DNA from: Paenibacillus sp. BK033
GTDB lineage: Bacteria; Bacillota; Bacilli; Paenibacillales; Paenibacillaceae
Length of the DNA: 64,000 nucleotides
Direction: 5' to 3'
Assembly: GCF_004345425.1 (NCBI RefSeq)
Contig: NZ_SLVP01000001.1
Coordinates: forward strand, 1,178,001-1,242,000
Shown: piece by piece, positions 35,332 to 44,417 of the stretch
Layout of the letters: each line of letters opens with the position of its first letter
Numbering within the stretch: position 1 is the stretch's first letter
Position numbers and translations under genes: made by a program
The notes under the pieces: model-generated
Database searches by the model: none
What the model saw: only the letters and a program-made list of their open reading frames with translations
What the model was told of the DNA's origin: nothing

Positions 35332-35964
35332 GTGGCCAAATGGCTGAGTGGTCTGGAATCGATGGTGGGCGGCGGTCCGGGTGGTCCGAAGCGGGTTAAG
35401 ACATTTAGGCTGCTTCTCGTTATCGGTTGTATTGGAGCGGCCCTCATGCTGCTGAACTCCTTCCTCAAATTCGACAAGGTCGATACCTTGACCCAGGGGC
35501 CTAACCCGCCTCCCCAGGATACGGCAGCATCGTCGAATTCATTGTCAACGGACACGTCGCCGTTCGCGGCAATCGAAGGACCGCTGGAGAACAGGCTGAA
35601 AGAGATATTGGAGAAAATCGTTGGCGTCGGCTCGGTGGACGTGCTGGTGACGATCGATTCCACGGAAGAGATTGAAGTCGCCAGAACGGATCAGGAGTCG
35701 CAGTCCATCACGGACGAAACCGACCGCAACGGAGGCAAGCGGCATATTACGGCGATCAATAAAGATGGCCAGGTCGTTATAGCCGAAGTAGCGGGCGATC
35801 AGAAGCCGATCGTGACCAAGACGATTAATCCGAGCATTCGCGGTGTGCTGATCGTCGCCAAAGGCGCCGAGAATCTGACCGTGAGACGCCTTATCATAGA
35901 CGCGGTGGAGAAGGGCGTTAACGTACCGGCCAACCGCATTTCCGTAGCGCCAAGCAAGCAATGA
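35332..35964 (+). CDS. spoIIIAG: Stage III sporulation protein AG
   Basis: The 210-residue protein has one membrane helix (about 24-43, LLLVIGCIGAALMLLNSFL) and an extracytoplasmic domain with the ring-building fold: LENRLKEILEKIVGVGSVDV, VLVTIDSTEE, RGVLIVAKGAENLTVRRLII, and VPANRISVAPSK. SpoIIIAG forms the large ring of the feeding channel. GTG start behind AGGAGAGGAAG. Confidence 0.93.
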   Translation: MAKWLSGLESMVGGGPGGPKRVKTFRLLLVIGCIGAALMLLNSFLKFDKVDTLTQGPNPPPQDTAASSNSLSTDTSPFAAIEGPLENRLKEILEKIVGVGSVDVLVTIDSTEEIEVARTDQESQSITDETDRNGGKRHITAINKDGQVVIAEVAGDQKPIVTKTINPSIRGVLIVAKGAENLTVRRLIIDAVEKGVNVPANRISVAPSKQ

Positions 35965-35993
35965 CAATAAACCAATATTAGGAGGGTGTTCCC

Positions 35994-36620
35994 ATGAACA
36001 CGAAAAGACAAACAATTTGGCTCGTATCGATGCTCAGCTTGATGGTCGTATTGTCCGCGTATTACCTGTTTACGCAAGATACCAAATCGCCTGACATGCT
36101 CTCTGACGGCACGCAGCAGGAGCAGAAGGCGGGAGCGACGGAAGCGGCGGCGGGCAACAGCCAGATCGTTGCGGACCAAGTGGATCCTGCCGGCAACGCG
36201 TCCGCATCGGACGACGTCAGCATATCGGATGCCGACAAGCAGGTGCTTGACCAGCTGGAATCGCAAGGCGGAGTCGACAGCAGCGTATTTGCCCAGGCTG
36301 AAGAGAAACGCAGCGAGCTGAACAGCACGCAGCAGGATAAGCTTTTGTCCGATATCACGAACCTGCAAAACCCTGACGACAGCAAAGCGGCAATGGAGCA
36401 GCTTGATCAACTGGAAGAGAAAAATTCCAAATTGACAAGCATCGAGAACGAGCTGATGAAGACTTTCCAACAGGCTATCGTTAACGAAGAAGGCAACGGC
36501 TACAAGGTTCTGGTGGAAAGCGAGAAGCTCGACAAGAGCCAGGCGGCTAACATTATCGACCTCGTTATGAAAACATTGGGCGTGGAAGCAGACCAAGTTT
36601 CCGTTCAATTTATCAAATAA
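35994..36620 (+). CDS. spoIIIAH: Stage III sporulation protein AH
   Basis: The 208-residue protein has an N-terminal membrane helix (TIWLVSMLSLMVVLSAYYLF), a low-complexity linker and a YscJ/FliF-like domain (VLVESEKLDKSQAANIID, VMKTLGVEADQVSVQFI). SpoIIIAH contacts forespore SpoIIQ across the intermembrane space. The operon ends here with a strong terminator. Confidence 0.94.
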   Translation: MNTKRQTIWLVSMLSLMVVLSAYYLFTQDTKSPDMLSDGTQQEQKAGATEAAAGNSQIVADQVDPAGNASASDDVSISDADKQVLDQLESQGGVDSSVFAQAEEKRSELNSTQQDKLLSDITNLQNPDDSKAAMEQLDQLEEKNSKLTSIENELMKTFQQAIVNEEGNGYKVLVESEKLDKSQAANIIDLVMKTLGVEADQVSVQFIK

Positions 36621-36630
36621 GCATGGAAGA

Positions 36631-36668
36631 GGCCGGCAGGGTTTCAAGCCCTGGCCGGCTTTTTTTAT
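36631..36668 (+). terminator. Terminator after spoIIIA operon
   Basis: GCCGGC-AGGG/CCCT-GGCCGGC stem and T7. Confidence 0.88.
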
Positions 36669-36916
36669 TTGTGCCGCCGCCTCCTATTATTCGGTTCGGA
36701 ACGCAGGATTTCTTCTTCTCCGAGGGATGCCGCAGCCGTTTGCGGCAGGCCATGTTAAAAAATTGATTCGTGTTCTGCCTCGTTTATGATATAATGTTAG
36801 ACGTTATGTAAAGGATAACTAGGATTATCCATCGAAACTGAATAATGCTATTTGCATCTGAGAAAACGCATACGAAGCAGAAGGCTTCGGAAACTTTTAA
36901 GGAGTGAAAACTATTC

Positions 36917-37414
36917 ATGTTCAAATTGAGCGAGATTAAGGAATTGATCAAACTGGTTGATCAGACTTCCGTTCATGAGCTGGAGATCGAAAACGAAGGA
37001 GCACGCTTATTCATTCGCAAGCCTGGCAAAACCGAAGTGGTGAATGTACAAGCTGCAGCCCCAATTACGCATACATATACGCAGGCGCCTGTACTTGCAC
37101 CGCAGCCGGTACAAGAAGCTCCTGCAGCAGCCGTACAAACCAGCACGCCTGCAGCACGTCCCAACACGGACAACCTGCATCAGATTGTATCGCCGATGGT
37201 TGGCACCTTCTACAGCTCCCCGTCTCCGGACGCTGCGGCATTCGTGAAAGAAGGCGACCGCGTAAACGAGAAGAGCGTTGTATGCATCCTTGAAGCAATG
37301 AAGCTGATGAACGAGCTCGAAGCGGAGGTTCGCGGTGAAATCGTTGAGATTCTGGTGTCGAACGGTCAACTGGTTGAATACGGCCAGCCGCTCTTCCTTG
37401 TTAAGCCGGAATAA
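36917..37414 (+). CDS. accB: Biotin carboxyl carrier protein of acetyl-CoA carboxylase
   Basis: BCCP carries CO2 on biotin between AccC and the carboxyltransferase. The 165-residue protein has an N-terminal helical region, an Ala/Pro/Gln-rich linker (about 45-85) and the biotinyl domain with [14 protein letters not shown]; the lysine of AMKLM is biotinylated. A TATAAT at 36790-36795 is the likely -10 of the accBC promoter; the 248 bases from terminator to gene hold no other clear element. AccC begins 48 bases later. Confidence 0.96.
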   Translation: MFKLSEIKELIKLVDQTSVHELEIENEGARLFIRKPGKTEVVNVQAAAPITHTYTQAPVLAPQPVQEAPAAAVQTSTPAARPNTDNLHQIVSPMVGTFYSSPSPDAAAFVKEGDRVNEKSVVCILEAMKLMNELEAEVRGEIVEILVSNGQLVEYGQPLFLVKPE

Positions 37415-37462
37415 TAACAAGCTCCGAATTTGGAGAAATTGTTGCCTGAGAGGAGTACAAAC

Positions 37463-38827
37463 GTGAAATTCCAAAAAGTATTAATCGCAAACCGAGGAGA
37501 AATTGCGGTACGCATCATCCGCGCATGCCGCGAGCTCGGTATTTCGACTGTCGCCGTCTATTCCGAGGCTGACCGCGATTCCCTGCATGTACGCCTTGCC
37601 GACGAAGCGTACTGCATCGGGCCAACCGCATCCAAGGACAGTTACCTGAACCTGACCAATCTGATGAGCGTGGCTACGATCACAGGCTGCGACGCCGTGC
37701 ATCCGGGCTACGGATTCCTGGCTGAGAACGCGGATTTCGCCGAAATCTGCGAATCCTGCAACATTACGTTTATCGGTCCTTCCCCCGAAGCCATCAGCAA
37801 GATGGGCGACAAGGCGGTTGCCAAGCAGACCATGAAGGAAGCGGACGTTCCGGTTATTCCGGGCTCTGACGGCCTGATTGAAAATATGGAGGAGGCCATC
37901 CGCGTTGCCCGCGGCATCGGTTATCCGGTTATCATTAAGGCAACGGCCGGCGGAGGCGGTAAAGGGATCCGTATTGCCGATGACGAGGAGTCGCTTGTTC
38001 AGCAAATTACAACCGCCCAGCAGGAAGCGCAGAAGGCGTTCGGCAATGCCGGCGTGTACCTGGAGAAATACCTGACGGGCATGAAGCACGTCGAAATTCA
38101 AATTATGGCCGACAAGCACGGCAACGCTGTCCATCTGTTCGAGCGCGACTGCTCCGTGCAGCGCCGCCGCCAGAAGCTTGTTGAAGAAGCGCCATGTCCG
38201 GTTCTGACGCCGGCCATGCGCGAGCGTATGGGCCGCGCAGCGGTGCGTGCGGCGCTTGCCGTGCAATATTCCGGTGCCGGAACGCTGGAATTCCTGCTTG
38301 GTCCGGACGGAAACTTCTATTTTATGGAGATGAACACGCGTATTCAGGTTGAGCATCCGGTAACCGAGATGATTACCAATGTCGATCTGATCAAAGAGAT
38401 GATCTCCGTAGCCGAAGGCAACCCGCTGTCGTTCAAGCAAGAAGATCTTCAGATTAACGGCTGGGCCATTGAATGCCGCATTAACGCGGAAGATTCGGAG
38501 CGCAACTTTATGCCGTCCCCGGGACCGATTCCGTTCTACCTGCCGCCAGGCGGCACCGGCGTACGGGTGGACAGCGCGGTATATCCGGGTTATACCATCT
38601 CCCCGCATTACGATTCGATGATCGCGAAGCTGATTGTTTGGGGCAGAACGAGGGAGGAGGCGATTGCGCGCATGAAGCGCGCCCTCTCCGAATTCGCCAT
38701 CGACGGAATCAAGACGACGATTCCGTTCCACCAGAAGCTTCTGAATCACCCGGTTTTTGTGAAGGGTAATTTTGATATTAAATTCCTCGAGGAATACGAC
38801 GTGAACCAGCCGGAATTGGCCGAATAG
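37463..38827 (+). CDS. accC: Biotin carboxylase of acetyl-CoA carboxylase
   Basis: AccC carboxylates biotin on BCCP using ATP and bicarbonate. The 454-residue protein has [35 protein letters not shown], the ATP-grasp glycine loop [42 protein letters not shown] and [18 protein letters not shown] 37463 is chosen (GAGAGGAG upstream) because the longer frame to 37430 is not conserved. It is in an operon with accB and probably yqhY. Confidence 0.97.
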   Translation: MKFQKVLIANRGEIAVRIIRACRELGISTVAVYSEADRDSLHVRLADEAYCIGPTASKDSYLNLTNLMSVATITGCDAVHPGYGFLAENADFAEICESCNITFIGPSPEAISKMGDKAVAKQTMKEADVPVIPGSDGLIENMEEAIRVARGIGYPVIIKATAGGGGKGIRIADDEESLVQQITTAQQEAQKAFGNAGVYLEKYLTGMKHVEIQIMADKHGNAVHLFERDCSVQRRRQKLVEEAPCPVLTPAMRERMGRAAVRAALAVQYSGAGTLEFLLGPDGNFYFMEMNTRIQVEHPVTEMITNVDLIKEMISVAEGNPLSFKQEDLQINGWAIECRINAEDSERNFMPSPGPIPFYLPPGGTGVRVDSAVYPGYTISPHYDSMIAKLIVWGRTREEAIARMKRALSEFAIDGIKTTIPFHQKLLNHPVFVKGNFDIKFLEEYDVNQPELAE

Positions 38828-38961
38828 TACAATCTGCTCCTGGTTTGTCATATTTCACGTCGAATGCTATAGTATAGAAATAAGATGCGAAGGCAACACT
38901 CCGGTATTTTCCTCCAGGTAAATACCCGGAGCGCGCAACTTTAAGGAGGTGTACAACCATC

Positions 38962-39369
38962 ATGAGTACGATTGCTGCAGATTATGAGAGAACGGACATT
39001 GGCACGATTCAAATTGCCCCTGAAGTCATTGAAGTTATCGCCGGACTAGCTGCTGTCGAAGTGAAGGGCGTAGCGGGTATGAGCGGAGGTTTTGCAGGCG
39101 GTATCGCCGAGCTGCTTGGCCGCAAAAATTTATCCAAGGGTGTAAAGGTTGAAGTTGGCCAGCGGGAAGCCGCGGTCGATGTGTCGATTATCGTGGAGTA
39201 CGGCAACCGGATTCCGGAGATCGCCTCGGAGATTCAACTGAATGTCAAGCGCTCCATTGAAATGATGACGGGATTGAACGTTATTGAAGTGAACGTACAT
39301 ATTCACGATGTCCATTTTAAGACGGAGAGCAAGCCGGAAGAAGAAGATACGAATTTCCGCGTGAAATAA
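38962..39369 (+). CDS. yqhY: Asp23/Gls24 family protein YqhY
   Basis: The 135-residue protein has the Gls24 pattern: IAPEVIEVIAGLAAVEVKGV, GMSGGF, KGVKVEVGQREAAVDVSIIV and VNVHIHDVHFK. In B. subtilis YqhY is encoded with accBC and is linked to control of acetyl-CoA carboxylase. AAGGAGGTG precedes the ATG. A terminator-like hairpin separates it from amaP. Confidence 0.92.
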   Translation: MSTIAADYERTDIGTIQIAPEVIEVIAGLAAVEVKGVAGMSGGFAGGIAELLGRKNLSKGVKVEVGQREAAVDVSIIVEYGNRIPEIASEIQLNVKRSIEMMTGLNVIEVNVHIHDVHFKTESKPEEEDTNFRVK

Positions 39370-39382
39370 CATACACACGCAA

Positions 39383-39442
39383 ATGAATTGAATTCATATA
39401 ACCCCCTCGTGATGGTTATGCCGCTTCGCGCCAGGGGGTTTT
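39383..39442 (+). terminator. Palindrome and terminator-like hairpin between yqhY and amaP
   Basis: A perfect palindrome ATGAATT-G-AATTCAT (39383-39397) is followed by 8-base arms AACCCCCT/AGGGGGTT (39400-39407/39433-39440) and a short T4 run. It may reduce read-through into amaP. Confidence 0.5.
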
Positions 39443-39471
39443 CATTCGCTCAAATGCGAGGAGGCGTCACG

Positions 39472-40029
39472 TTGATCAGAATTATAGACAAGCTGTTCTT
39501 GTTTATTTACAGTATAGTCATCGGCGTTATATCCGTCTTTATTGCCTGTATCGGGTTTGAGTGGATACGGGAAGACGATTTAAATAATATGGTCAGCGAG
39601 CTGTATGGTAATGACTCATTCCTCATAACCGCCATTGTTGTTGGTCTGGTTCTGCTCGTGCTCAGCTTGCGCTTCTTCATTGTATCGCTGAAGCGTTCCT
39701 CCTCTTCGGCACCTTCGATCGATCAACGCACCGATTTTGGCGATATTCGTATTTCGATCGAGACAATTGAGAATCTGGCTCTTAAGGCAGCCGGAAAGCA
39801 ACGCGGCGTTAAGGATCTGAAGGCGCGGATACAGGCATCCGATTCGGGGCTCAACATTATTTTGCGCGCGGTAGTAGACGGGGAAAACTCCATTCCTAGT
39901 CTTACGGAGGAAATCCAGAAGGCCGTAAAGGATCACGTTGAGGAAATCGCCGGAATTCCGGTTTCGAACGTAGCCGTTTATATTGCTAACGTCATTCAAT
40001 CCGCACCGAATAAAAGTCGCGTCGAGTAA
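39472..40029 (+). CDS. amaP: Alkaline shock response membrane anchor protein AmaP
   Basis: The 185-residue protein has two N-terminal membrane helices (KLFLFIYSIVIGVISVFIAC and FLITAIVVGLVLLVLSLRFF) and a C-terminal Gls24-like domain (IRISIETIENLALKAAGKQ...VSNVAVYIANV). In Staphylococcus AmaP anchors Asp23 at the membrane. TTG 39472 with GGAGG upstream is chosen; the longer frame to 39388 runs through a hairpin. Its neighbours, an Asp23-like protein and a DUF2273 protein, match the staphylococcal cluster. Confidence 0.85.
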   Translation: MIRIIDKLFLFIYSIVIGVISVFIACIGFEWIREDDLNNMVSELYGNDSFLITAIVVGLVLLVLSLRFFIVSLKRSSSSAPSIDQRTDFGDIRISIETIENLALKAAGKQRGVKDLKARIQASDSGLNIILRAVVDGENSIPSLTEEIQKAVKDHVEEIAGIPVSNVAVYIANVIQSAPNKSRVE

Positions 40030-40043
40030 AGGGGAGAATGCCG

Positions 40044-40274
40044 ATGTGGAGGGAGTACTGGGCAGTCTATGGGAAGCGGACGGTCGGGGCTGCCGCCGGT
40101 CTGTTTTTTGGATTCGTGTACTTGTTTGCCGGTTTTTGGGACATGCTGTTTTTCATACTGCTCGTCTCGGTTGGTTATTGGATTGGCAAACAAAAGGACT
40201 TGCAAAACGGTTCTATCCTGCCTTGGCAGAGGCTTTGGTCATGGCTCATGGAAAGGTATCGGCCGTTTAGATAA
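40044..40274 (+). CDS. DUF2273 small membrane protein
   Basis: The 76-residue protein has a hydrophobic hairpin (VGAAAGLFFGFVYLFAGFWDM then LFFILLVSVGYWIGKQKD), the DUF2273 pattern often found beside Asp23/AmaP genes. ATG 40044 has GGGGAG 7 bases upstream; ATG 40038 is too close. Function unknown; it may help anchor the Asp23-family proteins. Confidence 0.8.
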   Translation: MWREYWAVYGKRTVGAAAGLFFGFVYLFAGFWDMLFFILLVSVGYWIGKQKDLQNGSILPWQRLWSWLMERYRPFR

Positions 40275-40275
40275 T

Positions 40276-40349
40276 CCTGTGGTCTCCTCCGTACGCCGGA
40301 AGATGGATTGCCGCCAGTTCCGGGCAGGGAGGAGATCATAGGTTTTTTT
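40276..40349 (+). terminator. Terminator after the DUF2273 gene
   Basis: Fifteen paired bases (40276-40290/40328-40342, two G-U pairs) enclose an inner CCGGAA/TTCCGG hairpin and are followed by T7. Confidence 0.85.
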
Positions 40350-40395
40350 ATAAAAATAAGAGTAGATCGGCAGAAAGGCTGCCGAGGAGGAATTC

Positions 40396-40857
40396 ATGAA
40401 ACGTAGATTAGCTCGCGAGATTGCAGTATCAAGCTTGTATCAATTGGAAATGAACGAAGTTACCCCCATGGAAGCCGTGGACATGCTTATGGAGGAAGCC
40501 CGTTCCGAGAACGAGATCGAAGCGGAATTCGTGGAAAACGACCAGACGGACAAATATGTCCGAGAGCTGGTTAACGGCGTAGCGGATAACAAAGCGGCGA
40601 TTGACGAGATGCTTCAGCACTATTTAACCGGTTGGCAGGTTGACCGGTTGTCCCGCGTTGACCGTCAAATTTTGCGCCTTGCCTGCTATGAAATCGCATA
40701 CCGCAGCGATGTTCCGCCTAAAGCCGCAATCAACGAAGCGATTGAGCTGGCCAAGCATTTCGGCACGGAGGAATCCGGCAAATTCGTTAACGGCGTTCTG
40801 GGCAAATTGCTAAAAGAGCGTGAAGGCGAGACGGCAAATTCGGAATCGACAAATTAG
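40396..40857 (+). CDS. nusB: Transcription antitermination factor NusB
   Basis: NusB acts with NusE (S10) in rRNA antitermination. The 153-residue helical protein has RLAREIAVSSLYQLEMNEV, YLTGWQVDRLSRVDRQILRL, ACYEIAYRSDVPPKAAINEA, IELAKHFGTEESGKFVNGVL, all family hallmarks. GGAGGAATTC precedes the ATG. It follows a terminator and starts a new unit with folD. Confidence 0.96.
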   Translation: MKRRLAREIAVSSLYQLEMNEVTPMEAVDMLMEEARSENEIEAEFVENDQTDKYVRELVNGVADNKAAIDEMLQHYLTGWQVDRLSRVDRQILRLACYEIAYRSDVPPKAAINEAIELAKHFGTEESGKFVNGVLGKLLKEREGETANSESTN

Positions 40858-40891
40858 AGGAGCGGCCCTACGGCCGTGTACATAGGGAGAG

Positions 40892-41758
40892 ATGATGATG
40901 AGCGCACAAATTATTGCAGGGAAAAAGATTTCCGATATGATCCGGGAAGAAATTCAGAAGGAAACGGCTGATCTGAGAGAAAAGGGCGTTATACCAGGCC
41001 TTGCGGTTGTACTCGTGGGCGAGGACCCGGCTTCGAAGGTTTACGTCGGCTCGAAAGAGAAAGCATGTCAGCAGCTTGGTTTCCATTCCGAGGTTCACCG
41101 TTTGGAAGAGTCTACTTCGGAAGAGCAATTGCTTGCGCTTATTGATCAATTGAATAACGATGACAAAATCAACGGTATTCTCGTACAGCTTCCGCTGCCT
41201 AAACATATCAACGAAAAGGCCGTTATCGATGCGATTCGCGTCGAGAAGGACGTTGACGGCTTCCATCCGGAAAGCGTCGGCAATCTGGTTATCGGCGATG
41301 ACAGCCTGCTGCCATGCACGCCTGCCGGCTGTATTGAGCTTATCAAACGCAGCGGCGTGGATATTTCGGGCAAACATGCCGTCGTAATCGGCCGCAGCAA
41401 CATTGTAGGCAAGCCGGTTGCCATGCTGCTTCTCCGCGAAAACGCGACCGTAACCATCTGTCACTCCCGTACGGCCAACATGGAGGAAATCGCCAAGCAA
41501 GCCGATATCCTCGTTGTGGCCATCGGCAAAGCAAAAGCGATCGACAGCAAATATGTTAAGCCCGGTGCGGTTGTCATCGATGTAGGCATTAACCGTCTGC
41601 CTGACGGCAAGCTTTGCGGGGACGTGGATTATGATGATTGTCTGGAAACGGCAGGCTTTATTACTCCCGTGCCTGGCGGCGTTGGCCCGATGACGATTAC
41701 CATGCTTATGAACAACACGATTACGGCTGCGAAGCGAGCACACAAAATCGGGGAGTGA
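40892..41758 (+). CDS. folD: Bifunctional methylene-THF dehydrogenase/cyclohydrolase
   Basis: FolD interconverts one-carbon folate species. The 288-residue protein has [20 protein letters not shown] (Tyr and catalytic Lys), [35 protein letters not shown], the NADP loop [14 protein letters not shown] and [11 protein letters not shown]. Three consecutive ATG codons occur (40892, 40895, 40898); GGGAGA fits the third best. Confidence 0.96.
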   Translation: MMMSAQIIAGKKISDMIREEIQKETADLREKGVIPGLAVVLVGEDPASKVYVGSKEKACQQLGFHSEVHRLEESTSEEQLLALIDQLNNDDKINGILVQLPLPKHINEKAVIDAIRVEKDVDGFHPESVGNLVIGDDSLLPCTPAGCIELIKRSGVDISGKHAVVIGRSNIVGKPVAMLLLRENATVTICHSRTANMEEIAKQADILVVAIGKAKAIDSKYVKPGAVVIDVGINRLPDGKLCGDVDYDDCLETAGFITPVPGGVGPMTITMLMNNTITAAKRAHKIGE

Positions 41759-41768
41759 TTGATGTCCT

Positions 41769-43142
41769 ATGGCAGATCAACCTCGGATTTATTCGATAAA
41801 AGATATTAACCGCTACATTCGGATGAAGCTAGAGTCGGATGCCTTACTCAGCGATGTTTGGTTGAGAGGCGAGATTTCCAATTTTACTCACCACTCCAGC
41901 GGCCATATGTATTTTACGCTCAAGGACAAGGACAGCCGGTTGAAATGCATTATGTTTGCTTCGCATAATCAGCGGCTTCCGTTTATTCCGCGCGAAGGCG
42001 CAAAAGTCATGGCGCGCGGGAATGTATCGGTCTACGAGCGTGACGGCAACTACCAGTTTTACGTGACGGCCATGCAGCCGGACGGAATTGGCAGCTTGTA
42101 TCTTGCTTATGAGCAGCTGAAATCAAAGCTGGAGACAGAAGGGTTGTTTGCCGAATCGCGCAAACGGCCCATTCCGCGTTTTCCCCGAGCTATAGGCATC
42201 ATTACTTCTCCTACTGGCGCGGCGGTCCGGGATATTATCATTACGTTGCAGCGCAGGCATCCTTCCATACCTGTATACGTGTTTCCGGTGCTGGTCCAGG
42301 GGACGCAGGCGGCACCTTCCATTGTAAAAGCGATTGAATCGATGAATCGTTTTGGCGAAGTCGACGTATTAATTGTAGGCAGGGGCGGCGGTTCTTTGGA
42401 AGAACTTTGGGCATTTAACGAAGAACCTGTCGCAAGAAGCATTGCCGCATCGCAAATTCCCGTCATTAGCGCGGTTGGGCACGAGACGGATTTTACGATT
42501 GCGGATTTTGTCGCCGATCTTCGCGCGGCAACGCCAACCGCGGCCGCGGAGCTTGCGGTACCGCATGTGGCTGAGCTGCAGCAGCAGCTGGCAAGACAAC
42601 GGCAGAGGTTGGAGCAATCGCTCCGGATGATGGTGCAAGGCCGGAAAGAGCAGCTGCAGCGCGTTAGACGGTCGCCGTTTTTCGTGCATCCGCGCAAATA
42701 TTTGCTGGATCAGGCACAGCGGCTGGACCGCCTGCAGGAACGCCTGCAGCATCGGACTCTGCGTTTAACCGAGCGCGGGAAAGCAAGACTTGAAAGACTT
42801 CAAAGTCAATTAGCCGGACATCATCCGGGAGAGCAGGCCGCATTTGCGGCTAAGCGTCTGCAAGGGGATGTAAAGCGGCTTGAGCAGGCGATGGTGTCCT
42901 CTCTGAAAGAGCGGCGTTTGCAGCTCCACGGCGCAATTAGGCAGCTGGATGCGCTTAGTCCTCTCAAAGTAATGGCAAGAGGCTACAGCTTGGTCTACGA
43001 CGAACAGGAGAAGCGACTGATTAAATCCATTGCAGATGTTCAGCCGGGTGATCTTGTTAGGGTGAAGGTAGCCGACGGGCAGCTGGATTGTCATGTCTGG
43101 TCAATGAAAGGAGAAGATGGCGTTGAAAGCAGCGGCGAATAA
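41769..43142 (+). CDS. xseA: Exodeoxyribonuclease VII large subunit
   Basis: XseA with XseB degrades single-stranded DNA. The 457-residue protein has an N-terminal OB fold (VWLRGEISNFTHHSSGHMYF, TLKDKDSRLKCIMF), the catalytic core with IGIITSPTGAAVRDIIITL, LIVGRGGGSLEELWAFN and SAVGHETDFTIADFVAD, then long coiled-coil helices (about 270-400). Its end overlaps xseB by 26 bases. Confidence 0.96.
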   Translation: MADQPRIYSIKDINRYIRMKLESDALLSDVWLRGEISNFTHHSSGHMYFTLKDKDSRLKCIMFASHNQRLPFIPREGAKVMARGNVSVYERDGNYQFYVTAMQPDGIGSLYLAYEQLKSKLETEGLFAESRKRPIPRFPRAIGIITSPTGAAVRDIIITLQRRHPSIPVYVFPVLVQGTQAAPSIVKAIESMNRFGEVDVLIVGRGGGSLEELWAFNEEPVARSIAASQIPVISAVGHETDFTIADFVADLRAATPTAAAELAVPHVAELQQQLARQRQRLEQSLRMMVQGRKEQLQRVRRSPFFVHPRKYLLDQAQRLDRLQERLQHRTLRLTERGKARLERLQSQLAGHHPGEQAAFAAKRLQGDVKRLEQAMVSSLKERRLQLHGAIRQLDALSPLKVMARGYSLVYDEQEKRLIKSIADVQPGDLVRVKVADGQLDCHVWSMKGEDGVESSGE

Positions 43143-43377
43143 TGAATTGAGTTTTGAGGAAGCAATGGAACAGTTGGAGAGAATCGTCGAACGGTTGGAA
43201 AGCGGGGATGTACCGCTCGAAACGGCGATTGAGCTGTTCCAGGAGGGCATGAAGCTGTCGCAGCTTTGCGGAGGCAAGCTGGAGCAGGTTGAGCGCAAGA
43301 TTGAAGTGCTGATTGAAACAGAGCAAGGTTTTCAGAAGAAGGCATTCGCTCCAATGAATGAGGAAAAAGGGGAATAA
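43117..43377 (+). CDS. xseB: Exodeoxyribonuclease VII small subunit
   Basis: The 86-residue helical protein has the XseB pattern: LSFEEAMEQLERIVERLESG, DVPLETAIELFQEGMKLSQL, CGGKLEQVERKIEVL. AAAGGAGAAG lies before the ATG, inside xseA. It binds the coiled coils of XseA. Confidence 0.95.
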   Translation: MALKAAANNELSFEEAMEQLERIVERLESGDVPLETAIELFQEGMKLSQLCGGKLEQVERKIEVLIETEQGFQKKAFAPMNEEKGE

Positions 43378-43379
43378 CG

Positions 43380-44288
43380 TTGATTACTGATATCAAGACC
43401 TACTTGCATGAATGTGCTGCGCTTGTTGAAAAGTCGCTTCCCGAAGCATTGCCTGCCGAATGGAATATCCCGCCCCAGCTCAGGGAATCCATGCTGTATT
43501 CCCTTCAAGCAGGAGGGAAACGTTTGCGTCCGGCACTTGTTCTGGCTGCCGCGGAAGCCGTTCACGGTCAGGCTGCGGCTGCCCGCAACGCGCTTCCGGT
43601 TGCATGCGCAATTGAATATATCCATACCTATTCGTTGATCCATGACGACTTGCCGGCCATGGACAATGATGATTACCGCCGCGGGAAACTGACGAATCAT
43701 AAGGTGTTCGGGGAAGCAATGGCGATTCTGGCGGGCGACGCCCTGCTCACGCACGCGTTTCACCTTATTCCGAAAGCAGCGCGCCTTGGCGGAATCAGCG
43801 CCGAAGTAGCTCTTGATATCGTGGAAGATTTGGCTATGCTTGCCGGAGCAAGGGGCATGGTTGGCGGTCAAGCGGCCGATATGAAGGGAGAGCAGGGAAT
43901 TACCTCGATAGAGGAGCTTGAATACATCCATCTTCACAAAACGAGCGATTTGATTGTTTTCTCGGTATCGGCGGGCGGACGCATCGGCGGCGCATCCGCA
44001 GAGCAGCTTGAAGCGCTGCGCCATTACGGCCGCAATATCGGTCTTGCCTTCCAGATTCAAGACGATATTCTCGATCTGATTGGCGACGAGAAAAAGCTCG
44101 GCAAGAAAACGAACAGCGATGTGGAACAGCAAAAGGTTACGTATCCTTATCTGATTGGGATCGAAGAGAGCAAAGCCCAAGTCAAACGGTTAACCCGCGA
44201 AGCGAAGGCTGCCATTCTCGAAGCGCGGCTGGATGCGCCGGATAAATTGCTGCTCATCGCCGATTACCTCGTACAACGGGACTATTGA
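43380..44288 (+). CDS. ispA: Farnesyl diphosphate synthase (polyprenyl synthetase)
   Basis: IspA condenses IPP with DMAPP and GPP to give FPP. The 302-residue protein has the first Asp-rich motif in IHDDLPAMDNDDYRRG, LQAGGKRLRPALVL, and the second Asp-rich motif in FQIQDDILD. The TTG start at 43380 follows AAAGGGG and lies 2 bases after xseB. It feeds quinone, carotenoid or undecaprenyl synthesis; the adjacent dxs makes the precursor. Confidence 0.94.
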   Translation: MITDIKTYLHECAALVEKSLPEALPAEWNIPPQLRESMLYSLQAGGKRLRPALVLAAAEAVHGQAAAARNALPVACAIEYIHTYSLIHDDLPAMDNDDYRRGKLTNHKVFGEAMAILAGDALLTHAFHLIPKAARLGGISAEVALDIVEDLAMLAGARGMVGGQAADMKGEQGITSIEELEYIHLHKTSDLIVFSVSAGGRIGGASAEQLEALRHYGRNIGLAFQIQDDILDLIGDEKKLGKKTNSDVEQQKVTYPYLIGIEESKAQVKRLTREAKAAILEARLDAPDKLLLIADYLVQRDY

Positions 44289-44417
44289 TTAGGATCGTGC
44301 AATTGGGTACATTGGGAAATGTTCAGCAATTGTGCTATAATGATTGAAATATTTTGACGTTTATTGTGGAATAAGACCTTGCTCTAAATGTCGTATTCCA
44401 GAAAGCGAGGAAGTAAC

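Noticed and set aside
37481..38851. 456-codon open frame antisense to accC
   Set aside because: Complete overlap with conserved accC; composition is the mirror of the sense codons.
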